Positions 27,474 through 37,210 of a stretch of DNA of 64,000 nt are shown piece by piece (positions within the stretch are counted from its first letter, which is position 1; every line of letters begins with the position of its first letter). The notes beneath the pieces are model-generated. The model saw only the letters and a list, made by a program, of their open reading frames with translations. It searched no databases and was not told the DNA's origin. The DNA is taken from NCBI RefSeq assembly GCF_014283215.1, contig NZ_JACOMF010000011.1:80407-144406 (forward strand), in the 5' to 3' direction. This stretch comes from Siccirubricoccus deserti (GTDB lineage: Bacteria > Pseudomonadota > Alphaproteobacteria > Acetobacterales > Acetobacteraceae). A program made the position numbers and the translations under genes.

Positions 27474-29713
27474 ACGTCATCAGCAACAAGTGGATCGGCC
27501 AGCGCACCATCCGCCCGGATGGCGCCGACAAGGTCACCGGGCGGGCTGCCTATTCGGCCGATACCACCATGCCCGGGCTGATCTGGGGCAAGGTGCTGCG
27601 CAGCCCGCATGCGCATGCCCGGATCCGCTCGATCGACACCTCCAAGGCGGAAGCGCTGCCGGGGGTGAAGGCGGTGGTGACGGCGAAGGACATCGTCGAC
27701 TTCCCGCTCGACAAGCCGGTGATGCTCGGCATCCAGGACATGCGCTGGATGTGCCGCAACGTCATGGCGCGCGAGAAGGCGCTGTTCCACGGCCACCCGG
27801 TCGCCGCCGTCGCCGCCACCTCCGAGCGTATTGCGCAGGAGGCCTGCCGGCTGATCGAGGTGGATTACGAGGTCCTGCCGCATGTCATCGAGATCGAGGA
27901 CGCGCTGAAGCCGGACGCGCCGATCCTGCATGATTTCATCAAGTTCGACGGCAAGCCCTCCAACATCGCCGGCAAGCTTGAGCACAAGCTGGGCGATGTC
28001 GACGCCGGCTTCGCCGAGGCCGATGTGATCGTCGAGCGCAGCTTCACCACCCGGCCGGTGCACCAGGGCTACATCGAGCCGCATTCCTGCCTGGTCAGCG
28101 TCTCGGGCGATGGCAAGGCGACGATCTGGAGCTCGAGCCAGGGCCAGTTCATGGTCCGCGCCATGACCTCGCTGCTGACCGGCATTCCGCAGAGCGACAT
28201 CCGTGCCTTCCCGGCCGAGATCGGCGGTGGCTTCGGCGGCAAGACCATCATCTACCTCGAGCCGCTGGCGGTGGTGCTGTCCAAGAAGTCCGGCCGGCCG
28301 GTCAAGATGACGATGACGCGCGAGGAAGTGTTCCGCGCCTCGGGGCCGACCTCGGGTTCCATGAGCACGGTCAAGATCGGCGCGACCAAGGACGGCAGGA
28401 TCGTCGCCGCCAAGGGCGTGTTCTACCTGCAGGCGGGCGCCCTGCCGGGTTCGCCGATCCGCGGCGCGGCCGGCTGCGCCTTCGCGCCCTACAACATCCC
28501 GAACGTCCATTCGCTCGGCTTCGACGTGGTGTCCAACCGCTCGAAAGTCGCCGCCTATCGGGCGCCTGGCGCGCCGATCGGCGCCTATGCGGCCGAATGC
28601 GTGATGGATGAGCTGGCCGAAGCCCTGAAGATGGACCCGCTGGAGCTGCGGCTGAGAAACGCGGCGAAGGAAGGGACCAAGGCGGCGCACGGGCCGGTCT
28701 TCCCCCGCATCGGCTATGAGGAGACCATCCGCGCGGCGATGGAGCATCCGCACTACTCGGCGCCGCTCGGCCCCAACCAGGGCCGCGGCGTGGCCAGCGG
28801 CTTCTGGTTCAACGCCGGTGGCGAGTCGAGCGCGCAAGTCAACATCACCGAGGACGGCAATGTGGTGGTGACCACCGGCCATCCGGATATCGGCGGCTCG
28901 CGCGCCTCGATCGCCAACATCACCGCCGAGCTGCTCGGGATCGACTACAGGAAGGTCTCGGTCTTGATCGGCGACACCGCGACGATCGGCTACAGCAACC
29001 TGACCGGCGGCAGCCGCGTGCTCTTCGCCTCGGCGATGGTGGTCACGCAATCGACCGAGAAGGTGATCAAGACGCTCTGCGAACGGGCGGCGAAGATCTG
29101 GAAGATCGATCCGGAGGCCGTCGAATGGGAGGATGGCGAGGCGCGGCCCGCCGGCGATAATGCGGGCAAATTCCCCGCCCTGTCCCTGGCGGAACTCGCC
29201 GCCCGGGCCACCGAGACGGGTGGTCCCATCGGGGCTGGCGTGCAGGCCAACACCACCGGCGCTGAAGGCGGCTTCGCCACGCATATCTGCGATGTCGAGG
29301 TCGACCGCGAACTCGGGATCGTGCGGGTGCTGCGCTACACCTCCTTCCAGGATGTCGGCCGGGCGGTGCATCCGAGCTATGTCGAAGGCCAGATGCAGGG
29401 CGGCGCCGCCCAGGGCATCGGCTGGGCGCTGAGCGAGGAATACCTGTACGACAAGCAGGGCCGCGTCGATAACGCGAGCTTCCTCGACTACCGGATGCCG
29501 GTCTGCTCCGACCTGCCGATGCTGGATACGGTGATGATCGAGGTGCCCAACCCGAAGCACCCGCAGGGTGTCCGCGGGGTGGGCGAGGTGCCGCTGGTGC
29601 CGCCGCTGGCTGCGGTGGCGAATGCCGTCTACGCTGCCCTCGGCCATCGCTTCGACAGCCTGCCGATGTCGCCGCCGAAGGTCCTGGCGGCGCTGGAGCC
29701 GGCGGAGGCCTAG
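27470..29713 (+). CDS. Molybdenum hydroxylase, molybdopterin-binding large subunit
   Basis: This 747-residue catalytic subunit of a xanthine-dehydrogenase-family hydroxylase starts with the N-terminal a/b hammerhead domain (DKVTGRAAYSADTTMPG). Cofactor-binding motifs GGGFGGK and AYRAPGAPIGAYAAE follow. The catalytic glutamate is in RGVGEVPLVPP (E706). The active-site loop reads AAYRAPGAP and lacks the AYxCSFR sequence of true CO dehydrogenase, so a hydroxylase of an aromatic or N-heterocyclic compound or an aldehyde is more likely. The substrate cannot be assigned. No cofactor-insertion genes are adjacent. A strong hairpin lies 60 bp after the stop. Confidence 0.92.
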   Translation: MNVISNKWIGQRTIRPDGADKVTGRAAYSADTTMPGLIWGKVLRSPHAHARIRSIDTSKAEALPGVKAVVTAKDIVDFPLDKPVMLGIQDMRWMCRNVMAREKALFHGHPVAAVAATSERIAQEACRLIEVDYEVLPHVIEIEDALKPDAPILHDFIKFDGKPSNIAGKLEHKLGDVDAGFAEADVIVERSFTTRPVHQGYIEPHSCLVSVSGDGKATIWSSSQGQFMVRAMTSLLTGIPQSDIRAFPAEIGGGFGGKTIIYLEPLAVVLSKKSGRPVKMTMTREEVFRASGPTSGSMSTVKIGATKDGRIVAAKGVFYLQAGALPGSPIRGAAGCAFAPYNIPNVHSLGFDVVSNRSKVAAYRAPGAPIGAYAAECVMDELAEALKMDPLELRLRNAAKEGTKAAHGPVFPRIGYEETIRAAMEHPHYSAPLGPNQGRGVASGFWFNAGGESSAQVNITEDGNVVVTTGHPDIGGSRASIANITAELLGIDYRKVSVLIGDTATIGYSNLTGGSRVLFASAMVVTQSTEKVIKTLCERAAKIWKIDPEAVEWEDGEARPAGDNAGKFPALSLAELAARATETGGPIGAGVQANTTGAEGGFATHICDVEVDRELGIVRVLRYTSFQDVGRAVHPSYVEGQMQGGAAQGIGWALSEEYLYDKQGRVDNASFLDYRMPVCSDLPMLDTVMIEVPNPKHPQGVRGVGEVPLVPPLAAVANAVYAALGHRFDSLPMSPPKVLAALEPAEA

Positions 29714-29772
29714 AGGTGCGATCATCGCAGGTGGCTCCGGCCATCTGGATGTGAAGCAACCATTGGTGTCCT

Positions 29773-29802
29773 GCCCCGGAGTTCGCAGGTGAACTCCGGG
29801 GC
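29773..29802 (+). terminator. 12-bp hairpin after the molybdenum hydroxylase operon
   Basis: GCCCCGGAGTTC (29773-29784) and GAACTCCGGGGC (29791-29802) pair perfectly around a six-base loop. The hairpin follows the large-subunit stop by 60 bp. There is no T-run, so it could also be an mRNA-stabilising 3' structure. Confidence 0.6.
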
Positions 29803-30565
29803 CAGGCCGGCCATCAGGTCGTTGCTCCTGGCGCGCTGGTTCCGGCATCTCGGGAAATTCGGAATCGACGCGCCAGAATGGTTCCGTGCGGATCGGACAC
29901 AGTCCGCGTGAAATAGCCACCCTCGATCACATATGTCTGGAGCGCGTGCAGGCTGACCATGTACGGTCGGCCCGCAGGTGCTCCGGATCGGAGCGCGGGC
30001 CGGGCGGCGCGCTGTGGCGTTCCTACCACTCCGTGCGCCTCCGATCCTCCAACACATGCCTGCAGCGGGTTGCCTTCGACCTGGATGATCCGCTGTGGCC
30101 AAGCCAGCGCCGGCATCTCGTCGGCCGGGACATGCCGGGTGCATCTCCATCATCGGCAGATGGGCCGTCGCGGCTTGCACAGGCGCCAATACGGGCGGTG
30201 CGAGCCATTCCTGGACAGGGGGACGCGGAAAAGTGCCACCACCGCCCAAGCGATGGCGGAACATGCCTCCGGCATTCCGGGGACCGTGGGATCCGGCCGG
30301 GCCATTCCCGCGCCTTGGGATGTGTCCGCAGATGGCCGGGACATAGCGTGTGACGTCGCGGGCCGGCCTGTCTGATGGTGAGGTCGGCGGCCGGTCGCAT
30401 GTCGGCCGGGTGGAAGCCGCCACCATGGGCCCGCCGCGTGCCGCAGGGGGCGCATCGTTCAAGAGGCTGCCGGCACCCCAGCACCGGGACTCCGTGGCGC
30501 CGGGTGGCGTCAGCCGGGGCAGGGCGGCCAGCGTCAGCCCAGGGCATGCCGACAGGGCGCCGGCG
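29803..30565. other. 763-bp region without a recognisable gene
   Basis: This lies between the hydroxylase operon and the sensor kinase. Open frames exist on both strands (for example 29886-30353 plus and 29814-30116 minus), but none has a recognisable domain or good ribosome-binding site, and their residue composition looks random. The kinase frame is open back to 30350, but that segment is not protein-like. It may contain the kinase promoter or be decayed sequence. Confidence 0.5.
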
Positions 30566-33415
30566 ATGCGTCGGCGGCTTGGCCTTCGCGCGCATCTGCT
30601 GGGCCTCGTGCTCGCCGTCCTGCTGCCATCCCTCGCCCTGGGCGGCGTCACTGCATGGCACATGGCGCAGATCTGCCGCCTCGCCTTCGAGGATCGCCTA
30701 GCAGACACGGCGCGCGCGCTCGCCTCGGCAGTGGATTCGGAGATCAGCCGCCACCTCGCGGGGCTTTCGGTGCTGGCGGCATCGCCGGCGCTCGACGTGC
30801 TGGCGGAAGATGAGGCCGCCGAGCCGGTGATGTTCCGCACCCAGGCCGAGCGCGCCGGCGCCTTGCTCGGCAGCCCCGTGGTCGTGCTGGGGCGCGACCT
30901 GCGCCAGCGTCTCCCCGCCCTCTCCTCGAAGGATCCCGAGCTTCCGGTCATGCGGGGTGCCGGCGGGGTGGCGCGGCTGTTCGCCACCGGCCAGCCCGTG
31001 GTCAGCGACGTGATGGTCGGGGCGGCGCCGGGCCAAGCCGTGGCGGGTGTCGCGGTGCCGATCCTGCGCGCCGGGCGCGTGGTGGGGATACTCGGCACCC
31101 GCCTTGAGCTTGCGATCCTGTCGCGCGCCCTTGTGGCGCCGGAGCTGAGCGGTGGCCTGTTCGCCACCCTGGTGGATGGCAGCGGCCTCGTCGCGGCGGG
31201 CTCGGCCGGGCATGAGCAGTATCTGGGCGGCGCCGTCCCGGCCTGGTACTTGTCGGCCATCGAGGGTCGGGACCGGGGCATCGCCCAGGGCACCGCGATC
31301 GATGAGCAAGCCGTCATCCTGGCGTTCCAGCGCCTTGTCGCCGCGCCGGGCTGGACTCTCGCGGTTGGCGAGACCTTCGCCGCCTACCGCGCGGCCTGGC
31401 TCAATCCGCAGCTGGGTCTTGCGGCGGGCGGGGCCTTCGCCCTGACGTTCGGGATCGCGCTCAGTGCGGCGCTCTCACGGCGGATCCTGCGCCCGGTCTT
31501 CGCGCTGGTGCGCCATGCCGAGGGTGCCGGCGGTGAACGACCGGCCGTCACCGGCCTGCCGCTGTCCGCGGGGGTGCCTGCGGGGGTGGCGGAGTTCGAG
31601 GTGCTGCGCGACGCCACCGAGCGGGCCGAGGCGGCGTTGCGGGGCGCCAACCGGCGCAACGCCGAGGTGCTGGCCAGCATCGGCGAAACGCTCTACGCGC
31701 TCGACCCGGATGGGCACATCATCTTTGCCAGCGACCACGCGCTGGCCTTCTGGAGGCTGCGGCTGGAGGAGGTGCTCGGCTGCCGTTTCGACGAGCTGCT
31801 CCCGCAGGCGGTCGGCAGCGCCGCCTGGGAGGCCAAGCGCTATGCTGCCGCGCGGCATGAGGACGTCCATCTCTGCACCATCTCCGCCGTGACGCACCGC
31901 TGGATCGAGATCGACATCTACCCGCGGGGCGATGGCGGCATCACCGTTGCCTTCCGCGACATCGAGCAGCGGCGCCGCGACCACCTCGACCGGGCTCGGG
32001 CCGAGGCGGCGCTGCGGGAAAGCGAGGAGCGGTTCCGCCTGGTGGCGGAGAGCGCGCCGGTGATGCTCTGGATGGTCGACGCCGAGGGTAAATGCCTCTA
32101 CCTCAACGCCGCGCTGAGGGAGTTCTGGGGCGTCGGTCCCGAGGGTTTCGACACCTTCGACTGGAGCGCGAGCATCCATCCCGAGGATCGGGATCGCGTG
32201 TTCCAGCAGGTCGGTCCGGCGATGCAGGCCCGGAAGGGTTTCACCGAGGAAGCGCGGTACCGGCGGGGCGATGGCGAGTACCGGGTCCTGCGCACCGTGG
32301 CGCAGCCTCGGTTCGGCCCCGGCGGCGAGTTCCTCGGCATGATCGGGGTGAATGCCGACATCACCGATGCAGCCCGGGCCGAGGCTGCGCTGCGTGCCTC
32401 GGAGGAGCGGCTGCGCCTGGCGCAGGAAGCAGGCGGCATTGGCGCCTGGGAACGTGACCTCGCCAGCGGCATGCGCCATTGGTCGGAAAGCAATTATCGG
32501 CTCTGGGGGGTGGAGCCGGGCACGCCGGTGACGCGCGAGCTGCTCACCTCGCTGATCCATCCCGAGGATCTGGCACGATCCAGGCTGGCGATGGCCGAGA
32601 CTGCCACGGTGGTAGGAGCGCTGCCCGAGCTGGAGATGCGGATCATCCGCCGCAGCGACGGCGCGGTGCGCTGGATGCTGTCCTGCGCCGAGGCGGTGGC
32701 CGATGCGAACGGCCGGCCAGTGCGCCATATCGGCATCATGCGCGACATCACCGCGCAGAAGGAGGCGCTCGATCGGCTGGCGCTGCTGATGCGGGAGCTG
32801 GACCACCGCGCGAAGAATGCGCTGGCCGTGGTGTCGGCGGCGGTGCGGCTGACCCATGCCGAGGACATCCGCAGCTTCGTGCGTGCGGTGGAAGGTCGGG
32901 TGGCGGCGCTGGCGCGGGCGCACACCATGCTGGCGCAGGGGCAATGGACGGGGGCTGAGCTGCAGGCGGTGGTTACCGCCGAGCTGGCCGCCTTCCTGCC
33001 GGCTGCCGATGGCGCCGAGGCGGAAACCGTGGCGGACCAGCCGCGCGTCGATGTGATGGGGCCGGCGCTGACCGTCTCGCCGGCCGCGGCGCAGGCACTG
33101 TCGATGACGCTGCACGAGCTGGCGACCAATGCGACCAAATACGGCGCACTCTCCACGCCGGGCGGACATGTCAGCGTGGCGTGGCAGGTCGAGGGCGCGG
33201 GAGGGTGGCTGCGGCTGCGCTGGACGGAGGACGGCGGCCCGCCGGTCGTGGGGGTGCCGGAGCGGCGTGGCTTCGGCTCCCGCGTCATCGAGGCGACGGT
33301 GAAGGGACAGCTCGGCGGCCGCGTCGACCGGCGATGGGATGAGGCCGGGCTGGTCTGCACCATCGAGGTTCCCCTGGCGCGGGCACTGGCCGGCGGTGTG
33401 GAGACCGGCGGGTAG
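30566..33415 (+). CDS. Membrane sensor histidine kinase with three PAS domains (HWE type)
   Basis: The protein has 949 residues. It has a membrane helix at about 8-30, a periplasmic dCache-like sensor at about 31-279 (GVAVPILRAGRVVGILGTRL), a second membrane helix at about 280-303, and PAS domains at about 366-470, 486-605 and 613-735. An HWE kinase core follows: phospho-acceptor H747 in LMRELDHRAKNALAVVSAAV and the ATPase motif HELATNATKYGAL. Such kinases phosphorylate single-domain response regulators or general stress regulators (PhyR-type) in alphaproteobacteria. No regulator gene is adjacent, so it is an orphan. The ATG at 30566 fits the beginning of the signal-anchor helix. Confidence 0.9.
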   Translation: MRRRLGLRAHLLGLVLAVLLPSLALGGVTAWHMAQICRLAFEDRLADTARALASAVDSEISRHLAGLSVLAASPALDVLAEDEAAEPVMFRTQAERAGALLGSPVVVLGRDLRQRLPALSSKDPELPVMRGAGGVARLFATGQPVVSDVMVGAAPGQAVAGVAVPILRAGRVVGILGTRLELAILSRALVAPELSGGLFATLVDGSGLVAAGSAGHEQYLGGAVPAWYLSAIEGRDRGIAQGTAIDEQAVILAFQRLVAAPGWTLAVGETFAAYRAAWLNPQLGLAAGGAFALTFGIALSAALSRRILRPVFALVRHAEGAGGERPAVTGLPLSAGVPAGVAEFEVLRDATERAEAALRGANRRNAEVLASIGETLYALDPDGHIIFASDHALAFWRLRLEEVLGCRFDELLPQAVGSAAWEAKRYAAARHEDVHLCTISAVTHRWIEIDIYPRGDGGITVAFRDIEQRRRDHLDRARAEAALRESEERFRLVAESAPVMLWMVDAEGKCLYLNAALREFWGVGPEGFDTFDWSASIHPEDRDRVFQQVGPAMQARKGFTEEARYRRGDGEYRVLRTVAQPRFGPGGEFLGMIGVNADITDAARAEAALRASEERLRLAQEAGGIGAWERDLASGMRHWSESNYRLWGVEPGTPVTRELLTSLIHPEDLARSRLAMAETATVVGALPELEMRIIRRSDGAVRWMLSCAEAVADANGRPVRHIGIMRDITAQKEALDRLALLMRELDHRAKNALAVVSAAVRLTHAEDIRSFVRAVEGRVAALARAHTMLAQGQWTGAELQAVVTAELAAFLPAADGAEAETVADQPRVDVMGPALTVSPAAAQALSMTLHELATNATKYGALSTPGGHVSVAWQVEGAGGWLRLRWTEDGGPPVVGVPERRGFGSRVIEATVKGQLGGRVDRRWDEAGLVCTIEVPLARALAGGVETGG

Positions 33416-33462
33416 AGCAGGTCGCGGAGGGACGTGAATCCGCTCTGCAATCGACAGGCTGC

Positions 33463-33576
33463 AGCGGATCGCCGGAAGGCTGGAAGCCTGAAGGCGTGAC
33501 TTCTGCCCTTGAAGCGGCAGGCCGAAGTGGACCGCCGCCCAACCGGACGGCGATCCGCTTCAGCGGCTTGCCGCTG
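33463..33576. repeat. Convergent-gene spacer with inverted repeats
   Basis: AGCGGATCGCCG (33463-33474) and CGGCGATCCGCT (33548-33559) are perfect 12-bp inverted arms 73 bp apart. Directly after them CAGCGGC-TT-GCCGCTG (33561-33576) forms a compact hairpin just outside the stop of the minus-strand Bug gene. These probably terminate or insulate the two convergent genes; there is no T-run. Confidence 0.4.
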
Positions 33577-33579
33577 GCC

Positions 33580-34569
33580 TCAATCCAGCCGCGCCCCGGC
33601 AAATTCGACAATGTCGCGCCACCGCAGCAGCTCGGACTCGATGAAGCGGCGGAAGCGCTCCTCCGACACGCCGAGCATCCGGCCGGAGTCGGTGCGCTCG
33701 GCCCAGCGTATCGTCTCCGGCTGGGCGAGGACCTCGGCGGTCACCGTTGCCAGGGTGGCGCTGATCGCGGGCGGGACGCCGGCCGGCAGGAACAGGCCGG
33801 ACCAGACGTCCAGCTCCGCCTCGGCGAAGCCGGCCTCGGCCACGGTCGGCGTCTCGGGCAGCAGCGACAGCCGCTGCTTGCCGGTGACCGCCAGTGGCCG
33901 CAGCCGCCCGTCCTTGATCAGCGGCCCGCTGGTCACGGCATAGTCGAACATCAGGTCGAGGCGCCCGGCCACCACATCGCTCAGTGCCGCGGGTGTGCCA
34001 CGATAGGGCACATGGACGATGTCGATGCCGGACACTTTCTGGAACAGCGCCCCGGCCAGATGCACGCCGGTGCCGACGCCGCCGGAGCCGAAATTCAGCT
34101 TGCCTGGATTGGCCCGGGCGAAGGCGGCGACATCGGCCAGATTGCGGAAGGGGCTGCTGGCGCCGACCACGGCAATGTTGTTGTCGGCGAACAGGGCATG
34201 GATGGGGGTGAAATCCTTCAGCGCATCATAAGGCAGGTTGCGGTACAGGGCGGGGTTCGAGCCATGCGTGCCCATGGTGCCGAACAGCAGCGTGTAGCCG
34301 TCCGGCCGGGCGCGGGCGACCGCTTCGGCGCCGATGTTGCCGCCAGCACCGGGGCGGTTCTCGATGACGACCGGCTGGCCCAGCCGCTCGGCGAGGCGCT
34401 GCGCCATGAAGCGTGCATTGCTGTCGGGCAGGCCACCGGGAACGAAAGGGACCACGATGGTGATCGGGCGGGCCGGCCAGGCCTGTGCCCGGGCCGATGC
34501 GATTGCGAGTGCCGATGCGGGTGCCAGTGCAACCGCTGCGCCAAGCAGCCCTCGCCTGGATCGTCTCAT
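33580..34569 (-). CDS. Bug/TctC-family periplasmic binding protein
   Basis: This 329-residue protein has an N-terminal signal peptide (RRSRRGLLGAAVALAPASALAIASARA; twin-arginine-like) and the tripartite tricarboxylate transporter receptor fold. Family motifs are WPARPITIVVPFVPGG, VVIENRPGAGGNIGAEAVA, DGYTLLFG, KLNFGSGGVGTGVHLAG and VPYRGTPAALSDVVAGRLDLMFD. Bug receptors capture small carboxylates, aromatics or similar anions. No membrane subunits (TctA/TctB) are in the window, so this is an orphan receptor. Confidence 0.93.
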   Translation of the reverse strand: MRRSRRGLLGAAVALAPASALAIASARAQAWPARPITIVVPFVPGGLPDSNARFMAQRLAERLGQPVVIENRPGAGGNIGAEAVARARPDGYTLLFGTMGTHGSNPALYRNLPYDALKDFTPIHALFADNNIAVVGASSPFRNLADVAAFARANPGKLNFGSGGVGTGVHLAGALFQKVSGIDIVHVPYRGTPAALSDVVAGRLDLMFDYAVTSGPLIKDGRLRPLAVTGKQRLSLLPETPTVAEAGFAEAELDVWSGLFLPAGVPPAISATLATVTAEVLAQPETIRWAERTDSGRMLGVSEERFRRFIESELLRWRDIVEFAGARLD

Positions 34570-34727
34570 CTACCCGTCCTCCTCCCGGCAAATTTCGCCG
34601 GCTTGCTTGCGTGGCGCCTTTCCGGCGCGGCAGCGGGTCCTCGACCGTGGTGCCCACGGGATACTGCCGTGCCTCGGCGCCAGCCCCAAGCCCATGCCGG
34701 GGCAGGCCGGAAGGAAAGTCCGCGGTA

Positions 34728-35981
34728 TCAGCTCTGGACCATCGCGCAGCCGCCCTCCGAGAGGGGCCGGAACGCCTGGTCGGCGGGGATGGTGCGCAGC
34801 CGGCGATAGTAGTCCCAGGGCCCGCGGCTCTCGGCCGGCGCCTTCACCTGGTACAGATAGGCGGGGTGGATCTTCCGCCCATCCGCGCGCACCATGCCGC
34901 GGCCGAACAGCGGGTCGTCCGTCGGCATCTCCTTCATCCGCCGGATCGCCGCCGCGCCATCCGCCTTGGCCGCGGCCACGCCCATGCTGGCGGCGGCCTT
35001 CAGGTAGTGCAGCGTGGCCGAATAGCCGCCGGCGTGGATGTGGGTCGGCATGATGCCGCGGTAGAGCGGCTGGAAGCGCCTGGCGAAGGCGCGGCTGCCG
35101 TCATCCTGGTCCCAATAGAAGGTGTCGGTCGCCACCAGGCCCTGCGCGGCGTTCAGGCCGATGGAATGAACCTCCGGCAGCAGGATCAGGATTGCGGCGA
35201 TGCGCACGCCGCTGCGCTGCAGGCCGAATTCGGCCGCCTGCTTCACGCAATTGGCGATGTCCGCGCCGCCATTGGCAAGGCCCAGCACCTTTGCCCCGCT
35301 CGCCCGCGCCTGCACGATCTGGGCGGAGAAATCGGTGGTGGCGGGGAAGGGATAGCGCGCGGCGCCGAGCACCTTGCCGCCGGCGGCGCGGACGAAAGTA
35401 GCGGCGTCGCGTTCGGTGGAGTGGCCGAAGGCATAATCGGCGGTGATGAAGAACCAGCTGTCGCCGCCCTCGGCGACCAGCGCCGTCGCGGTGGCATGCG
35501 CCTGCGACCAGGTGTCGTAGACCCAGTGCAGGTGGTTCGGCCCGCAGGCCCGGCCCGTGAGGTCGGAGGAGGCGGCGCCGGTGAAGATCGCCACCTTGTT
35601 CTTCTCCCGCGCCAGGTTGGCGACGGCGAGCGCGATGGCGGAGTTCGGCACGTCCAGGATCACGTCCACATCTTCCCGGTCGTACCAGCCGCGGGCGGCG
35701 TTGAGCCCGACCTCGGCGCGGTTCTGGAAATCGATGATCTGGACCTCGGCGCGGATGCCGGGATTGTCGCGGGTGAAATCCTCGATGGCGAGCCGGGCGG
35801 CGACGGCGGAGCCCTGGCCGGTGTTGTCGGAATAGGGGCCGGAGACATCGGTAAGCACGCCGATGCGGATCGTTGGGCGCTGACCCCGGGCACAGCGTGG
35901 CGCAACTGCGGTGGCAAGAGGCGCGGCGGCGGTGGCCGTGAGCAGGCTGCGCCGGGTGGCGCGGTCAGCGAGTGCCGTCAT
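34728..35981 (-). CDS. ABC transporter substrate-binding protein (branched-chain amino acid/amide type)
   Basis: This 417-residue periplasmic type I binding protein has a twin-arginine-like signal (RATRRSLLTATAAAPLATAVA). Family features include TIRIGVLTDVSGPYSDNTGQGS, AVANLAREKNKVAIFTGAASSDLTG, WFFITADYAFGHSTERDA and a C-terminal MPTDDPLFGRGMVRADGRKIHPAYLYQVK that is typical of the LivK-like PBP1 group. No LivHMGF membrane or ATPase genes are nearby. The ATG at 35981 is chosen over an upstream one at 36038. It is 158 bp upstream of the Bug gene on the same strand. Confidence 0.92.
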   Translation of the reverse strand: MTALADRATRRSLLTATAAAPLATAVAPRCARGQRPTIRIGVLTDVSGPYSDNTGQGSAVAARLAIEDFTRDNPGIRAEVQIIDFQNRAEVGLNAARGWYDREDVDVILDVPNSAIALAVANLAREKNKVAIFTGAASSDLTGRACGPNHLHWVYDTWSQAHATATALVAEGGDSWFFITADYAFGHSTERDAATFVRAAGGKVLGAARYPFPATTDFSAQIVQARASGAKVLGLANGGADIANCVKQAAEFGLQRSGVRIAAILILLPEVHSIGLNAAQGLVATDTFYWDQDDGSRAFARRFQPLYRGIMPTHIHAGGYSATLHYLKAAASMGVAAAKADGAAAIRRMKEMPTDDPLFGRGMVRADGRKIHPAYLYQVKAPAESRGPWDYYRRLRTIPADQAFRPLSEGGCAMVQS

Positions 35982-36235
35982 GGGCGTGTCTTCCTGATTG
36001 CGGCAGCGGGTCGTTCGGGTGCCCGACCGGTGCGGCACGCTAGACCTGATCGCGGCGCCGGACCAAGCATTCGCTGGGCCCGACCGGATGCGATCGTGGC
36101 GTGGAGGCCCGGATGCCCGAGCCCGCCGTGGTCCCTGACCCGGCGAACCGATTGCGCCACCCGGATGACTTCGCCCGGACCAGGGCCTGGGTTAGGCTTC
36201 CCTGTGCAACGGCGCCGCCGCCGGGGAGGACCATC

Positions 36236-37210
36236 ATGACCGCATGCCGCATCGCCCGCTGGGCGCTATTGCTCGCCCTTGGCCTGGCGCCGGGCCTTGC
36301 CCAGGCCCAGGCGGCCTGGCCGGCGGAGCGCCCGGTGCGCCTCATCATCGCCTGGCCGCCCGGCGGCACCACGGATTTCGTCACCCGGCTCTATGCTCGC
36401 AAGCTCGGCGAATCGTTCGGCCAGTCCTTCGTGGTGGAGAACCGGCCGGGCGGTGGCGGCAGCATCGCCTGGCGGCTGGTCGCCGGGGCCCGGCCGGATG
36501 GCTACACCCTGCTGCTCAGCGAGAATTCCCTGGCCACCGCGCCGCCGCTGATGCCCGACCTCGGCCTTGATGTCCGGGCGGATTTCACCCCGATCGCGCT
36601 GCTGGTGGACTACCCCTCGGTCATCGCCGTGCCCGGCGCGCTGCCGGCGCGCAGCCTGCCGGAGCTGGTGGCAATGGCGCAGCGCGATCCGGGCGCGCTG
36701 AATTTCGGCTCCATGGGCAATGGCTCCTCGCTGCATCTCTATGCCGAGACCCTGCTGGATGCGGCCGGGGCCCGAATGACGCATGTGCCCTACCGCGGCG
36801 CCGGCCCAGCCTTTACCGACCTGGTCGCCGGGCGGATCCAGATGCTGCTGGCGGCGCCGCCGACGGTGCTCGGCGCGGTACGGGCGGGCACGGTGCGGGT
36901 GGTGGCCATCGGCACCGCCGGCGGCCGTGTGTCGGCGCTGCCGGAGGTGCCGACGGCGAAGGAGGCAGGTGTCGATTTCACCCTCTCCTACTGGTACGGG
37001 CTGTTCGGTCCGAAGGGGCTGGACCTGGCGCTGGTGGGGCGGATGCTGGCTTCGGTGCGCAAGGCCCACGCCGACCCCGAGGTGCAGGCCCGCTTCGCCG
37101 AGCAGGGCGGCGTGCCGAGCGGCGAGGACGGCGCGGCGCTCGGCCGGCTGCTGGCAACCGACCTTGAGCGCTGGACGGCGCTGGTGCAGGCCAAGGGGAT
37201 CACGCCCTAG
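36236..37210 (+). CDS. Bug/TctC-family periplasmic binding protein
   Basis: This 324-residue receptor has a signal peptide (MTACRIARWALLLALGLAPG, cleaved after AQA) and the family motifs PVRLIIAWPPGGTTDFVTRL, VVENRPGGGGSIAWRLVAG, DGYTLLLSENS, LNFGSMGNGSSLHLYAE and VPYRGAGPAFTDLVAGRI. GGGGAGGA precedes the ATG at 36236. It is divergent from the neighbouring ABC binding protein and lacks associated permease genes. Confidence 0.93.
   Translation: MTACRIARWALLLALGLAPGLAQAQAAWPAERPVRLIIAWPPGGTTDFVTRLYARKLGESFGQSFVVENRPGGGGSIAWRLVAGARPDGYTLLLSENSLATAPPLMPDLGLDVRADFTPIALLVDYPSVIAVPGALPARSLPELVAMAQRDPGALNFGSMGNGSSLHLYAETLLDAAGARMTHVPYRGAGPAFTDLVAGRIQMLLAAPPTVLGAVRAGTVRVVAIGTAGGRVSALPEVPTAKEAGVDFTLSYWYGLFGPKGLDLALVGRMLASVRKAHADPEVQARFAEQGGVPSGEDGAALGRLLATDLERWTALVQAKGITP

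Noticed and set aside
27470..29713. CO dehydrogenase large subunit (coxL)
   Set aside because: The gene order fits, but the active-site loop lacks AYxCSFR, so I did not assign the CO-oxidising function or the symbol.
29886..30353. 155-codon plus-strand frame in the gene-free region
   Set aside because: No ribosome-binding site, no recognisable domain and a composition like the shadow frames.
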